Source: Bacteroidales bacterium KHT7 (lineage in GTDB: Bacteria > Bacteroidota > Bacteroidia > Bacteroidales > Bacteroidaceae). From it: DNA of 64,000 bases. The position numbers and the translations under genes are program-made. The stretch is from positions 44,118 through 108,117 of the forward strand of contig FNBQ01000014.1 in NCBI GenBank assembly GCA_900102385.1. Reading direction: 5' to 3'. Below the pieces are notes generated by a model. That model saw nothing but the letters and a program-made list of their open reading frames with translations. It made no database searches and was not told where the DNA came from. This document shows, in pieces, positions 8,251 through 17,725 of the stretch (the first letter of the stretch is position 1; each line of letters opens with the position of its first letter).

Positions 8251-10053
8251 ATGAAAAGAACATATCTGATGTTTTTACTAACTACTTCCCTATCTCTGCA
8301 TGCACAGATGTCGGTGTTCGATGCCAACAAACCTGTTGGATTTGCCACCGTTGGAGGCGGAACAACCGGAGGAGAAGGAGGCGGTTGCATAACGGTTACA
8401 TCGGCAGATGAACTGAAAAAGGCAATGAAAGGCAGCAATCCGGAGATAATCTACATTAAAGGCGAAATAAACACAGATGCACAGATTAGCATAAACAACG
8501 CAGCCAACAAAACCGTGATAGGACTTCCCGGCGCGGCTCTGACAAACCTCAAGCACAGCGACTCGAAAGATGAGACCGGAATTCTTGCGCTGAAATCGTG
8601 CAAGAACATTATTCTGCGCAACATTACGTTCAAGGCTTCGGGAGCGTACGATATTGACGGTCGCGACAATCTGTGGCTAAGCGGAACGACAAACTGCTGG
8701 ATAGACCACTGCGACTTTCAGGACGGCGTTGACGGCAATCTGGATATATCAAACGCATCGGACAACATTTCGGTTACATGGTGCCGCTTCCGCTATCTTA
8801 AAGCGCCTTACAAGGGCGGCAGCGGCGGCTCGGACGACCATCGTTTCTCGTCGCTCATAGGAAGCAGCGACAAGAATGTTGCCGACACCGACAAGCTTAA
8901 CGTAACATTCCAGTTCTGCTGGTGGGACGAAGGCTGCCGCGAGCGTATGCCGCGAGTAAGATTCGGCAAGATTCACATCATCAACTGTCTGTATAACAGC
9001 TCGGTTGCAAACTACTGCATAGGCGCAGGACACAAGTCGAGCGTCTTTGTCGAAAGCACATCGTTCGTAAACATCAACTCAAAGAAAGGACCTTTTGCGC
9101 CTGCCGGCGAGATGGAAGAATGTGATTTTGAAAACTGCTCGTTCAGAAACACATCGGGCAACACCACCGGAACAGGAGCAGCCTTCATACCATCGGCTTT
9201 CTATGATTTGAAGCCAATCGACGCACTCGCTGCCGAAAATGCGATAAAAGACACACAATGTGGTGCAGGGGCTACCCTGAAAGTATCGGAAGGAAAGGGC
9301 GTAATAACCAAGGAAGGAAGCCACAACACATATCTGAAGGAAATAGTTCTCGACGGCAACAAGATTCCTGTGAGCCGAGGAAAATTCGGCTATCAGGTGA
9401 AAGTGCCGTTCGACTACAAGGCAAGCAATCTTTCTGCCGAAGTGCTTGACACTCGCGCAAAGATTTCGGACTATGTTGTGCCATCGCACATTCCGGGAAT
9501 TGCCAGTTTCAAGGTAACGGCATTCAACGGAGATGTGGCATACTATGCCGTCGACATCACTCACCCATCATACGCAACGATTCAGAAGACATGGCAGACT
9601 TCCACCTTCAATGCCAATGTATTCGTGGCGGCAACGATGGACAAAGACAACTGGACCGTTCCCGAAGGAAAGAAATACTTCGAGAACACAAAAGAAATAA
9701 ACGGAGAACTCTGCATAAACGGCGTTCCGTTTGAAGAAACAAGAGGACTTCACATCTCTGCACCAGCCAATAAAATCCGCTTAGACAAGCAGAAGAATGC
9801 CATTGTGCTGGCAAGCAACCGCTGTGCCGTTACAATTCCGCTGTGCGACAAGGGCGACATCATCAGCATAAAGCACATAACGGCATCGGTCGGCAAGGCG
9901 TGCGGATTCTCGGCTTCGAACACCCTCGAGGGCAGTTCGACAGAAACGACATCGAACGCCATGAGCACCTTTACCGTGAGCAGCGACGGCGATGTTACGC
10001 TGAAGCCTACGGGAAGCACAATTATCTACAGCATCAGCATTTTCCACCCATAA
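8251..10053 (+). CDS. Secreted pectate lyase, PL1
   Basis: Cuts de-esterified homogalacturonan by beta-elimination. Start chosen at MKRTYLMFLLTTSLSLHAQ, which yields a signal peptide; an upstream in-frame ATG would add only five residues. The parallel beta-helix of PL1 spans about residues 25-290, with WIDHC (150-154), VTWCRF (175-180) and the catalytic-Arg motif RMPRVRFG (232-239). A region of about 300 residues follows, beta-rich and without a family I recognise (roughly 330-600), perhaps a binding or spacer module. Together with the galactanase/GH2 pair it points to pectin use. A terminator follows directly. Confidence 0.93.
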   Translation: MKRTYLMFLLTTSLSLHAQMSVFDANKPVGFATVGGGTTGGEGGGCITVTSADELKKAMKGSNPEIIYIKGEINTDAQISINNAANKTVIGLPGAALTNLKHSDSKDETGILALKSCKNIILRNITFKASGAYDIDGRDNLWLSGTTNCWIDHCDFQDGVDGNLDISNASDNISVTWCRFRYLKAPYKGGSGGSDDHRFSSLIGSSDKNVADTDKLNVTFQFCWWDEGCRERMPRVRFGKIHIINCLYNSSVANYCIGAGHKSSVFVESTSFVNINSKKGPFAPAGEMEECDFENCSFRNTSGNTTGTGAAFIPSAFYDLKPIDALAAENAIKDTQCGAGATLKVSEGKGVITKEGSHNTYLKEIVLDGNKIPVSRGKFGYQVKVPFDYKASNLSAEVLDTRAKISDYVVPSHIPGIASFKVTAFNGDVAYYAVDITHPSYATIQKTWQTSTFNANVFVAATMDKDNWTVPEGKKYFENTKEINGELCINGVPFEETRGLHISAPANKIRLDKQKNAIVLASNRCAVTIPLCDKGDIISIKHITASVGKACGFSASNTLEGSSTETTSNAMSTFTVSSDGDVTLKPTGSTIIYSISIFHP

Positions 10054-10058
10054 GACCA

Positions 10059-10097
10059 GAAGGCAGAGACGAAAAAGTTTCTGCCTTTTTTCTTTTG
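10059..10097 (+). terminator. Intrinsic terminator after pectate lyase
   Basis: AAGGCAGA (10060-10067) pairs with TCTGCCTT (10080-10087), followed by TTTTCTTTT. It separates the pectate lyase gene from the GH31 gene, which has its own promoter. Confidence 0.75.
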
Positions 10098-10123
10098 TAA
10101 AGGCTTCGACTTTTGTATCTTTG
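10094..10123 (+). promoter_or_regulatory. Promoter of the GH31 gene
   Basis: TTTG (10094-10097) then 18 bases then TATCTTTG (10116-10123), close to the Bacteroidetes consensus, about 40 bases before the ATG. Confidence 0.55.
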
Positions 10124-10161
10124 CGCAGATTTTTATATACAAACAGCATTTTTTAATACGA

Positions 10162-12681
10162 ATGAAATATCTGATATTACTCGCCGCAACTGTATTTTGC
10201 AGTCAGGCGGCAACGGCACAGAAATTACACATCAAGTTTCTGAATGACAACGCGGTACGCATCCGCTATGCGTTCAGCGAAACCGATTCGGCAAAGGACT
10301 ACATCTATCTGCCGAATTCAGGCGAAGTAAAGTTCAAGAAATCGGCAAAAGACGAAACGGAAGTTTACAAGACAAAGGAGATGCAAGTCTTTGTAAACCA
10401 GCAGAGGAAAGCGGTCGAGATAAAGGACGCATCGGGCAAGACGGTTTTCTGCGCCGACAATCACAGCATCGAGAGAAACAGCAACTTCGACTTCGAGACT
10501 TACACCTCGAAAGCCGAAATCAAGAACAAAGAAGGCGAATGTATCTTCGGACTCGGACAATTTCAGGACGGCTACCTTAACCTACGCGGTCTGCCAAGAC
10601 GCCTCACGCAAGTAAACACGCAAATAAGCATTCCGATGATTGTATCGAACAAAGGCTACGGACTTTTGTGGAATAACTACGGATTGACGGACTTCAACAA
10701 ACCCGAAAAATCAGTCAGACTCGAGAAACAATCGGGCGAAGGCAGCGAGGAAACCGTAAACATAACGACAACCGAGGGCGGAAAGACCGAAAAGAGAAGG
10801 AACAATCTTTTCGGCGGCGAGATTGAAGTTGAGAGCGACGGCAACTACGCTTTTCTGCTCGATGTTGGGCAGAACATGGCACGCCGCCACAATCTTTGCA
10901 TCGACGGCGCGGAAGTGATAGAGATGCGCAACCTGTGGCTTCCGCCAACCGCTTCGGCAATAGTCAGCCTGAAGAAAGGCAGGCACAGACTCACAGCCGA
11001 ACTGTCGGACGGCGACAAGCCAGAAGTCTTCTTCGCCAAAGTCTCAGACAAGACAGTCTTTTCATCGCCAGTTTCGCAAGGCGCAGACTACACCGTTTTC
11101 GTTGGCAGTCCAGAGAAGGTCGTGAGCACATTCCGAAAGGTATCGGGCAACACGCCGATGCTTCCGCTGTGGGCATTCGGATACATCCACTGCCGCGAAC
11201 GCTTCCACTCGCAGAACGAGATTCTTGAGAACGCAAACCGATTCCGCAACGAAAACCTGCCAGCCGACGTGATTGTGCAGGACTGGCAATATTGGGGCGG
11301 CAACGGATGGAACTCGATGACATTCGACTCTGCCAACTATCCCGACCCGAGACTTCTCACCGACTCGCTTCACCGCATGAATTTCAGGCTGATGCTCTCG
11401 GTATGGTCAAAGATTGACAAGAACTCGCTTGTTGGCAAAGAGATGTCGCAGAAAGGCTTCTACATTCCGCAAACCGACTGGATTGACTTCTTCAATCCCG
11501 AGGCTGCCGCCGAATACTGGAAGAATTTCTCGTCGCGACTGCTTCCGCTTGGCATCGACGCTTGGTGGCAAGATGCAACCGAGCCCGAGAACGACGACCT
11601 GAGAGGCAGAATGGTGGGCAACGGCAAGATTCACGGCGACGAATACCGCAACCTCTACCCTCTCTTGGTAAACAAAACCGTTTTCGAAGGATTGTCGGAA
11701 GATGCGCCTAACCAGCGCGCCATGATTCTTACGCGATGCGGATTTCCGGGCATTCAGCGATACAGTTCGGCGATGTGGTCGGGCGATGTGGGCAACAACT
11801 GGGAGACGCTGAAACGCCAGATTACTGCCGGACTTGGCATTCAGGCTGCCGGAATGCCGTGGTGGACCTACGATGCCGGCGGATTCTTCCGCCCTGCCAA
11901 CCAATATTCCGACGAGGATTACAAGCAGCGCATGATGCGTTGGATTCAACTTTCTGTATATCTGCCACTTATGCGCGTTCACGGATATATGTCCGACACC
12001 GAGCCTTGGCATTATGGCAAAAATATTCAGGACTTAATAGACATCAGCCTGACAGAGCGTTACAGACTTCTGCCTTACATTTATTCGAATGCCGCCGAAG
12101 TCAGTTTTTCAGGTTCTGTGATGATGCGTCCGCTGGTTTTCGACTTCGGCAACGACAGCGAGGCGATGAAGGAAAAGTACGAATTTATGTGCGGCAAATC
12201 GCTGCTCGTCTGCCCCGTAACCGAGCCGAATATCGAGCAGATGGACGTCTATCTGCCAGAGAGCGAAGGCGGTTGGTTCGATTTCAAGACGAAAGCCAAA
12301 CTACGCGGCGGACAGAAAACGAGCGTTAAGATTTCGGAAGCCGCGATTCCTGTTTTTGCCAAGGGCGGAAGCATTGTTCCGTACGGCGAGCCAAAGCAGT
12401 TTGCCGCACAGAAATCTGCCGAGCCGCTCGAAATAATCGTCTTTCCGGGAGCAGATGCCGAATTTACGCTATACGAGGACGACGGCACATCGCTCGACTA
12501 TCAGAAAGGCGGATTTTCGAAAATCACCTTCACTTGGAACGAAAACGCCAAGAGGCTGACAATCTCGAAGCGCGAAGGCTCTTTCGGCACAGACGAGGCA
12601 CGGAAATTCAAGATTTCTGTTGTCGGAAAAGACAGCCGCACGGTAGATTACAACGACAAGAGAATCAGCATCGACTTCTGA
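10162..12681 (+). CDS. Glycoside hydrolase family 31 (alpha-xylosidase or alpha-glucosidase)
   Basis: 839 residues with a signal peptide (ending SQAATAQ), so periplasmic or exported. Order: N-terminal beta-sandwich, a PA14-like insert around residues 220-305 (YAFLLDVGQNMARRHNLCIDG), then the catalytic barrel with VQDWQYWGG, WWQDATEPE (nucleophile Asp near 471) and MWSGDVGNNW (acid/base Asp near 541), and C-terminal beta domains (VPYGEPKQF, LYEDDGTSLDY). A PA14 insert and the QYWGG sequence are features of xyloglucan-type alpha-xylosidases of Bacteroidetes, so alpha-xylosidase is my first guess; alpha-glucosidase is possible. It has its own promoter and a shared downstream terminator. Confidence 0.9.
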   Translation: MKYLILLAATVFCSQAATAQKLHIKFLNDNAVRIRYAFSETDSAKDYIYLPNSGEVKFKKSAKDETEVYKTKEMQVFVNQQRKAVEIKDASGKTVFCADNHSIERNSNFDFETYTSKAEIKNKEGECIFGLGQFQDGYLNLRGLPRRLTQVNTQISIPMIVSNKGYGLLWNNYGLTDFNKPEKSVRLEKQSGEGSEETVNITTTEGGKTEKRRNNLFGGEIEVESDGNYAFLLDVGQNMARRHNLCIDGAEVIEMRNLWLPPTASAIVSLKKGRHRLTAELSDGDKPEVFFAKVSDKTVFSSPVSQGADYTVFVGSPEKVVSTFRKVSGNTPMLPLWAFGYIHCRERFHSQNEILENANRFRNENLPADVIVQDWQYWGGNGWNSMTFDSANYPDPRLLTDSLHRMNFRLMLSVWSKIDKNSLVGKEMSQKGFYIPQTDWIDFFNPEAAAEYWKNFSSRLLPLGIDAWWQDATEPENDDLRGRMVGNGKIHGDEYRNLYPLLVNKTVFEGLSEDAPNQRAMILTRCGFPGIQRYSSAMWSGDVGNNWETLKRQITAGLGIQAAGMPWWTYDAGGFFRPANQYSDEDYKQRMMRWIQLSVYLPLMRVHGYMSDTEPWHYGKNIQDLIDISLTERYRLLPYIYSNAAEVSFSGSVMMRPLVFDFGNDSEAMKEKYEFMCGKSLLVCPVTEPNIEQMDVYLPESEGGWFDFKTKAKLRGGQKTSVKISEAAIPVFAKGGSIVPYGEPKQFAAQKSAEPLEIIVFPGADAEFTLYEDDGTSLDYQKGGFSKITFTWNENAKRLTISKREGSFGTDEARKFKISVVGKDSRTVDYNDKRISIDF

Positions 12682-12692
12682 TTTTATAAGGC

Positions 12693-12735
12693 AAAAAAAG
12701 GGAGAATCCACCATCTGCGGACTCTCCCTTTTTTT
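12693..12735. terminator. Bidirectional terminator between GH31 and the MuiA-like gene
   Basis: A-tract, GGGAGAATCC, 9-base loop, GGACTCTCCC, T-tract. It serves both convergent genes. Confidence 0.8.
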
Positions 12736-12752
12736 GTTGTCTATGTTATGGC

Positions 12753-14639
12753 TTACTCAACCGTAAAGCCGTATGTCTTCGGATACTTAACCTCGTAACT
12801 GAATCTCAGAACCTTCTTCTCTTGCGGAGCAAGTTTCAGTTTCCATGTAAGTTTGCCTTTCTCGGCATCGACTTCCGCACCGCCATTATCGGTAAGTTCA
12901 GACTTGATGTCAGAGTATTTTGGAAGCGGATACTGGTCAACCACATCAACCTCGACAGATGCGTTTTTGTTGTTTCTGACCGTAATCTCTACGCACTTTA
13001 CGACCTTTACCGACGAGCCGAAAATTCTCTTTGATGTCAAGTCCTTCACCTCCTGACGCTTTACGGCAATATCCTTGTCGCGGCCAACCGAGATTGGATA
13101 TTTGTCTTCAGAAAAATCTGGAGATATCACGCACTCGCCCTGATATACGTTGTCGAGATAGACATAGGCATTTCCCTTCAGCAGCGGATATTGCGAGATG
13201 TCCTTCAAATCGGCAAGCAGATACACATCTTTCGATGTTCGCGGCATACAACTGAAGCGATAATCGGCATCTATGTTGTATGTAAGCATTGACACGTCAT
13301 AGACCTTGTCGTCGCTCGGAACAGTGTAAGGCACATCTATCTCAAATTCGGTAGATGTCTGAGTGTTTGACAGTTCAAGAGGCACTTTTTTCTCAGGTTC
13401 TTCCTTTCTGGAAGATTTCGTTTTACTTTTTACCGAGACAACAGAACCTGTCAAAGACATCTTCTTTTGAACACCATAACCAACAACTACGACCTCGTCC
13501 AAATGTGCCTCATCCTCTTCCAAAGCAATATGCATATTTTCGTAAGGAGCGACAGTGCTCGGTTTGTAACCGATATAGTTGAAAGACAGTTTGTTCTTGA
13601 GATCTGTCATCTCCAATTTAAACTTACCATTCATATCAGTAACAGTACCGTTGTTTGTTTTTTCTTCTACAACGTTTGCACCAATTATCGGTTCGTTAGT
13701 CTGGTCTACAACTATTCCATATACGAGTTTAGACTGAGGCGGTCCCCATTTCTTTACTGAATTGTTCTTTCTTGAAGCCGGCAGATACATTGGCTGGAAT
13801 TCAGGCGCAGCGTTGCCCTCGGAAGGGTCGCCGGTAGAGATGGTGAGTCTGACAGCGTTCCAGTCCTCGGTTGTCTTCTGCTTGATGTGCGCGCCATAGA
13901 CCAACTTAATCGGCTGGTCTACGGCATCAGCCCTCACCTCGTAGAATGGTTCCCAACTTGCGCTGAATACGATGTAACTCATAGTTACAGGAACATTGGT
14001 TAGTGCCACATCCGATGATACGATGAGTTTCACGCGGCTGTCCCTTTTCTGAATATCCTTCTGATTGTTCTCCTTCTCCTGAGTCAGACGCAGGATTTCG
14101 CCCGTGTACTTCCTTATCTTCTTGTCAATACTAATTTTCTTGGTTGCATTTCCGCTGAGTTCTCGCTTGTAATAATCGGCCATCGCCTTCAATTCGGCTG
14201 TAGTTGCACCGTTTCTGCCGCCAACAACCTTGTTTGCCTTAATGAGGTCTTCTTCTTCGTTGATGATATCCATCTGTGCACGGAAGAATGCGAGCGAATC
14301 CTTCAACATCTCAAGACGCTTGCCACTGGTCGTGCTCTGTTTCTGCGCCTTTTCGTTGTCGACAACTGTCTCTTCGTGCTTTACCGATAGAATCTTAACA
14401 TTCTTGTTAGAGATGCCAATACGCAGGGTATTTGGGTCGAGTTCGGTACTCAAGCCATTCAGATACAGGGTGTTGTTTCCTTTCTGAAGGTTCAGGCTTC
14501 CTTTTCGGGTTACCATAGCGCCGTTGCGGTAAACGGTAATGTCCTTGATTTTTGTCTTCACATTTTGCGCAACTGCATCCATCGCAACCAGAGGCAGCAG
14601 GCAAAAAATCAGTTTTGCTAGAATAAATTTAGGTTTCAT
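12753..14639 (-). CDS. MuiA-family (DUF4140/DUF4139) protein with an inserted SusC-type module
   Basis: 628 residues with a signal peptide. The N-terminal domain (residues 28-130: ITVYRNGAMVTRKG, then a coiled region) and the C-terminal half (about 205-290 and 430-628: YIVFSASWEPFYEVRAD, QYPLPKYSDIKSELTDNG, VLRFSYEVKYPK) match mucoidy inhibitor MuiA-like proteins. Between them sits a carboxypeptidase-D-regulatory-like beta domain (305-378: GIVVDQTNEPIIGANVVEE) followed by DEVVVVGYGVQKKMSLTGSV (381-400). That is the motif found after the same domain in SusC-family TonB-dependent transporters; the SusC of this window has DVVVIGYGVAKKNDLTGSV. No barrel follows. Function unknown; presumably periplasmic. 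Confidence 0.85.
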   Translation of the reverse strand: MKPKFILAKLIFCLLPLVAMDAVAQNVKTKIKDITVYRNGAMVTRKGSLNLQKGNNTLYLNGLSTELDPNTLRIGISNKNVKILSVKHEETVVDNEKAQKQSTTSGKRLEMLKDSLAFFRAQMDIINEEEDLIKANKVVGGRNGATTAELKAMADYYKRELSGNATKKISIDKKIRKYTGEILRLTQEKENNQKDIQKRDSRVKLIVSSDVALTNVPVTMSYIVFSASWEPFYEVRADAVDQPIKLVYGAHIKQKTTEDWNAVRLTISTGDPSEGNAAPEFQPMYLPASRKNNSVKKWGPPQSKLVYGIVVDQTNEPIIGANVVEEKTNNGTVTDMNGKFKLEMTDLKNKLSFNYIGYKPSTVAPYENMHIALEEDEAHLDEVVVVGYGVQKKMSLTGSVVSVKSKTKSSRKEEPEKKVPLELSNTQTSTEFEIDVPYTVPSDDKVYDVSMLTYNIDADYRFSCMPRTSKDVYLLADLKDISQYPLLKGNAYVYLDNVYQGECVISPDFSEDKYPISVGRDKDIAVKRQEVKDLTSKRIFGSSVKVVKCVEITVRNNKNASVEVDVVDQYPLPKYSDIKSELTDNGGAEVDAEKGKLTWKLKLAPQEKKVLRFSYEVKYPKTYGFTVE

Positions 14640-14926
14640 CTGTTTTGGTTTGAAAAAATTATAGCTATTGCAAAGATAAATATTTAGTTTGAAATAGCTA
14701 CTGCTTTACTTTCAAAAAAAAAGAATATTATTGCAACGATTTTGAAATCCGGAATTACGAATTGACTCTATTCTTAATTCAGAATTCAAAACTGAAAATC
14801 GAGAGACAATTAACAGTTGACAATTGACAATTCATAATTCATAATTCAAAATTGATAGTTCTGGATATATAGCGAACAATTATTGGCGTAAATATCCTTT
14901 TTGGAAACACAAAATAGTGACAAGGT

Positions 14927-15157
14927 ACATCCAAGATATATCCAAGATATATGCAATGTATATGCAAGGTATATGTAGGGTATATGTTGGCTATATGTTA
15001 GCTATATGTTAGCTATATGTTAGCTATATGTTGGCTATATGTTCCCTATATGTTCCCTATATGTTCCCTATATGTTGGCTATATGTTCCCTATATGTTCC
15101 CTATATGTTGGCTATATGTTCCCTATATGTTGGCTATATGCAGGGTATATCAAAGGT
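14927..15157. repeat. Tandem array of about 21 copies of an 11-bp unit (ATATGTTSSCT)
   Basis: Consecutive 11-base units with consensus ATATGTTSSCT. The central copies read ATATGTTGGCT, ATATGTTAGCT or ATATGTTCCCT and recur in mixed order; the edge copies drift (ATATGCAAGGT, ATATCCAAGAT). The unit length equals about one DNA turn. The array lies in the 725-base gap between the MuiA-like gene and the S41 gene. The rest of that gap (14640-14926 and 15158-15313) is AT-rich, including degenerate copies of an AATTCATAATTC-like word around 14770-14855, and holds no gene I can support. An ORF across the array (15028-15246) encodes only the repeat read in three phases. Confidence 0.9.
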
Positions 15158-15313
15158 TGGTGATGAATAGGTCGAAAATCTTCCTTTCCGCGCTCATCCT
15201 ATTGTCGCTTACAACCGAAGGGGGTTCGGACGGCAAATTTGGCTGAACGGGCATTTGATTCCCAATAAAAAAAGCCTCCATTCGTCACAAAACAGCGCAG
15301 ATTATCCCAGATT

Positions 15314-15345
15314 TTTGGCGATACCCGCAAATACACATACCTTTG
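15314..15345 (+). promoter_or_regulatory. Promoter of the S41 peptidase gene
   Basis: TTTG (15314-15317), 20 bases, TACCTTTG (15338-15345): a full match to the Bacteroidetes consensus. The start codon follows at 15365. Confidence 0.65.
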
Positions 15346-15364
15346 CGGTCGAATACTAAAAAAT

Positions 15365-16876
15365 ATGATGAGAACAATAGTAACATTTGCCCTGTTCGTG
15401 GCGACACTCGTAAATGCACAGGGGTTCGAGGCGCAAAACGGTTATATATCCAAGCAAGACAGTCTGCTTCAGGATTACGACTATTTCTTCAGTCAATTGG
15501 AGCAGATACACCCCGATCCCTATAGCGCTTTTGGAGGGAAGGATGGGTTTGGCAAGGCCGTGAAGCAATTGAGAGATGAGCTGGTCAACCGCAACTCTTT
15601 GACACTTAACGAGATGCAGATAGAAGTAACCAAACTGATATCCGCACTCCACGACGAACATACTTATATAGGGTATGATAAAGCGCCAAAGAAAGTAGAA
15701 GACCAATGGGTTCCACTAAAATTTAAGGTGATTCCAGATGGCATCATCGTAAACGGATACACTCCAGAACTGAAGTCCTTGAAGGGAGCGATGTTGTGCG
15801 AGGTGGAAGGTGAGCCATTAAAATCGGTACTTAATCGCCTCGACAAACTTGTTGTTTCTGAGAATCGCTATGGACTAATGGGTAAAGCATGCAGAAACAT
15901 TGGCAACACCAACATTCTGCGACAAATATTCCCTACATTCAATAAAGAACAGGTTTCAATGAAGTTCCGCATGGCTAATGGCAAGGATACGCTCGTCAGT
16001 CTTCCCTTCTACCCCAATGGTCCGTTTTGGGAAAACATTGTATGGACATCTACTGATGAACGTTTTCCTCATAAGAACTTCGAATACCGCTTTGTAGATG
16101 ACAGCAAACAAACGATGGTGATGTGCATCAACTCAGTGGTGAGTGCCGACATACCAAATCTCGAAAGTTACGGTCTGAAATCGGATGTGATTGTGGCTGA
16201 TGTCTTTGCCAAGATGTTGCGTGAGATGAAGGCTGTTAATAGTCCTCGTCTCATCATAGACCTGCGCGGCAATCACGGTGGTTGGACAATGATTATGTAT
16301 GCTGCATTGTACGAGCTCTACGGCAAACGTTTAATGGATACCGACTTAGACATGCACTTTGCCACCAAAGTATCGGACGGTTGGCTCAAAAAGTACAATA
16401 CCACTTTAGAACAGGTCAATCAGGATAGAGGCACATCGCTGAAAATGAGCGATTTCATTGAACAATCATCAAACATCGACAGTTTCGACTGGTTTATGTG
16501 TGCCGACATGAACATTATCAAAGCACAAGACGGCGAGCCCATCTACACACCAGAAGAAATCTATGTGGTTACCGACGTGCAAACCTTCAGTTCTGCTTTC
16601 CATACCGCTTATATGCTGCGGAAGATGGGAGCCAAGGTGGTAGGCGTACCTTCCGGGCAGGCACCCAACACATTCATGGAAGTTACACGATTCAAGTTGC
16701 CGAATACCGGTCTTGATTGCTCTGCCTCTAACTCCCTGCAGAGTTGCTTTCCCACAGATCATCCTATGGCAAAGACTTTCACTCCAGACATTCAACTGTC
16801 GTATGATGACTATCGCCAGTTCGACTTCAGTAAGGATGCAGAATTATTGTTTATCGAAAAGCTAAAAACAAAATGA
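15365..16876 (+). CDS. S41-family peptidase-like protein, exported
   Basis: 503 residues with a signal peptide (LFVATLVNAQ). C-terminal-processing-protease fold: an N-terminal helical part with HDEHTYIGY, a central region, then the S41 core LIIDLRGNHGG (near residue 300) and VTDVQTFSSAFHTAYML, where the Ser of TFSSA (near 408) is the probable nucleophile. The usual PDZ domain is not obvious. Homologues degrade or process proteins in the periplasm. ATG ATG at the start leaves a one-codon ambiguity. The stop overlaps the SDR start as ATGA, so the two genes are coupled. Confidence 0.85.
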   Translation: MMRTIVTFALFVATLVNAQGFEAQNGYISKQDSLLQDYDYFFSQLEQIHPDPYSAFGGKDGFGKAVKQLRDELVNRNSLTLNEMQIEVTKLISALHDEHTYIGYDKAPKKVEDQWVPLKFKVIPDGIIVNGYTPELKSLKGAMLCEVEGEPLKSVLNRLDKLVVSENRYGLMGKACRNIGNTNILRQIFPTFNKEQVSMKFRMANGKDTLVSLPFYPNGPFWENIVWTSTDERFPHKNFEYRFVDDSKQTMVMCINSVVSADIPNLESYGLKSDVIVADVFAKMLREMKAVNSPRLIIDLRGNHGGWTMIMYAALYELYGKRLMDTDLDMHFATKVSDGWLKKYNTTLEQVNQDRGTSLKMSDFIEQSSNIDSFDWFMCADMNIIKAQDGEPIYTPEEIYVVTDVQTFSSAFHTAYMLRKMGAKVVGVPSGQAPNTFMEVTRFKLPNTGLDCSASNSLQSCFPTDHPMAKTFTPDIQLSYDDYRQFDFSKDAELLFIEKLKTK

Positions 16877-17640
16877 AAAAACTTATGAACAAAATTGTAT
16901 TGATAACAGGTGCAACAAGCGGGATAGGACTCGCCTGTGCAAGGAAGTTCGCCGAGAATAACGACAAGGTGATATTGACTGGCAGAAACGAGCAGCGACT
17001 GTCGGAGATTCGTAAGGAACTGGAGGCAAAGGGTGCAAACGTGCTGACGCTGGCCTTCGATGTGAGAGACCGCGAAAAGGCAGCAAAGTATATCCGGGAG
17101 TTGCCGGCAGGATGGCAGGAGATTGACGTTCTAGTAAACAATGCCGGCTTGGCACTGGGACTGGAATCCGAGTATGAGGGCAATCTCGACGACTGGGAAA
17201 CGATGATTGACACGAACATTAAGGGCTTGCTCACCATGACGCGCCTCGTGGTTCCTGGCATGGTGGAGCGCAATCGCGGACACATCATCAACGTCGGCTC
17301 TATAGCTGGCGATGCTGCCTACGCCGGCGGCAATGTTTATTGCGCCACAAAAGCAGCCGTAAAAGCGCTCTCAGATGGTCTGCGCATCGACGTAGCCAAT
17401 ACCGCTATCCGCGTGACGAACCTGAAGCCCGGACTCGTGGAGACTAATTTCAGCAACGTGCGTTTCAAGGGTGATGAAGAGCGTGCGAAGAAACTCTACA
17501 CAGGCATCAAGCCTCTGACTGGTGACGATATAGCCGATGTTGCCGTTTTTGCCGCCAACGCCCCCGAGCACGTACAAATTGCCGAGGTGCTGATTCTGGC
17601 CACCCATCAGGCCAGCGGTAGCGTCATTGTCAGGAAATAA
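16873..17640 (+). CDS. Short-chain dehydrogenase/reductase, YdfG-like
   Basis: 255 residues, the standard SDR size. NAD(P)-binding motif TGATSGIG, structural motif NNAG, catalytic Ser in INVGSIAGD, and YxxxK in YCATK are all present. LKPGLVETNFSNVRFKGDE resembles the YdfG subgroup, which oxidises 3-hydroxy acids such as L-allo-threonine or serine with NADP; the exact substrate is not shown here. The start overlaps the S41 stop by 4 bases. Downstream to 17725 nothing is encoded. Confidence 0.92.
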   Translation: MKKLMNKIVLITGATSGIGLACARKFAENNDKVILTGRNEQRLSEIRKELEAKGANVLTLAFDVRDREKAAKYIRELPAGWQEIDVLVNNAGLALGLESEYEGNLDDWETMIDTNIKGLLTMTRLVVPGMVERNRGHIINVGSIAGDAAYAGGNVYCATKAAVKALSDGLRIDVANTAIRVTNLKPGLVETNFSNVRFKGDEERAKKLYTGIKPLTGDDIADVAVFAANAPEHVQIAEVLILATHQASGSVIVRK

Positions 17641-17725
17641 GATGTACCCCAGAACAGACGAAGGTGTCTCTGTTCAAATGGAGATGCAAGGAACAATTTG
17701 AAACATTTACAAACAAGAAATTAAA

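Noticed and set aside
14927..15157. Possible CRISPR array
   Set aside because: Units are 11 bases, contiguous and without unique spacers; no cas genes are near.
15028..15246. ORF for a Tyr/Pro/Cys-rich periodic peptide
   Set aside because: It is only the 11-bp repeat read in three phases; no ribosome binding site and no family likeness.
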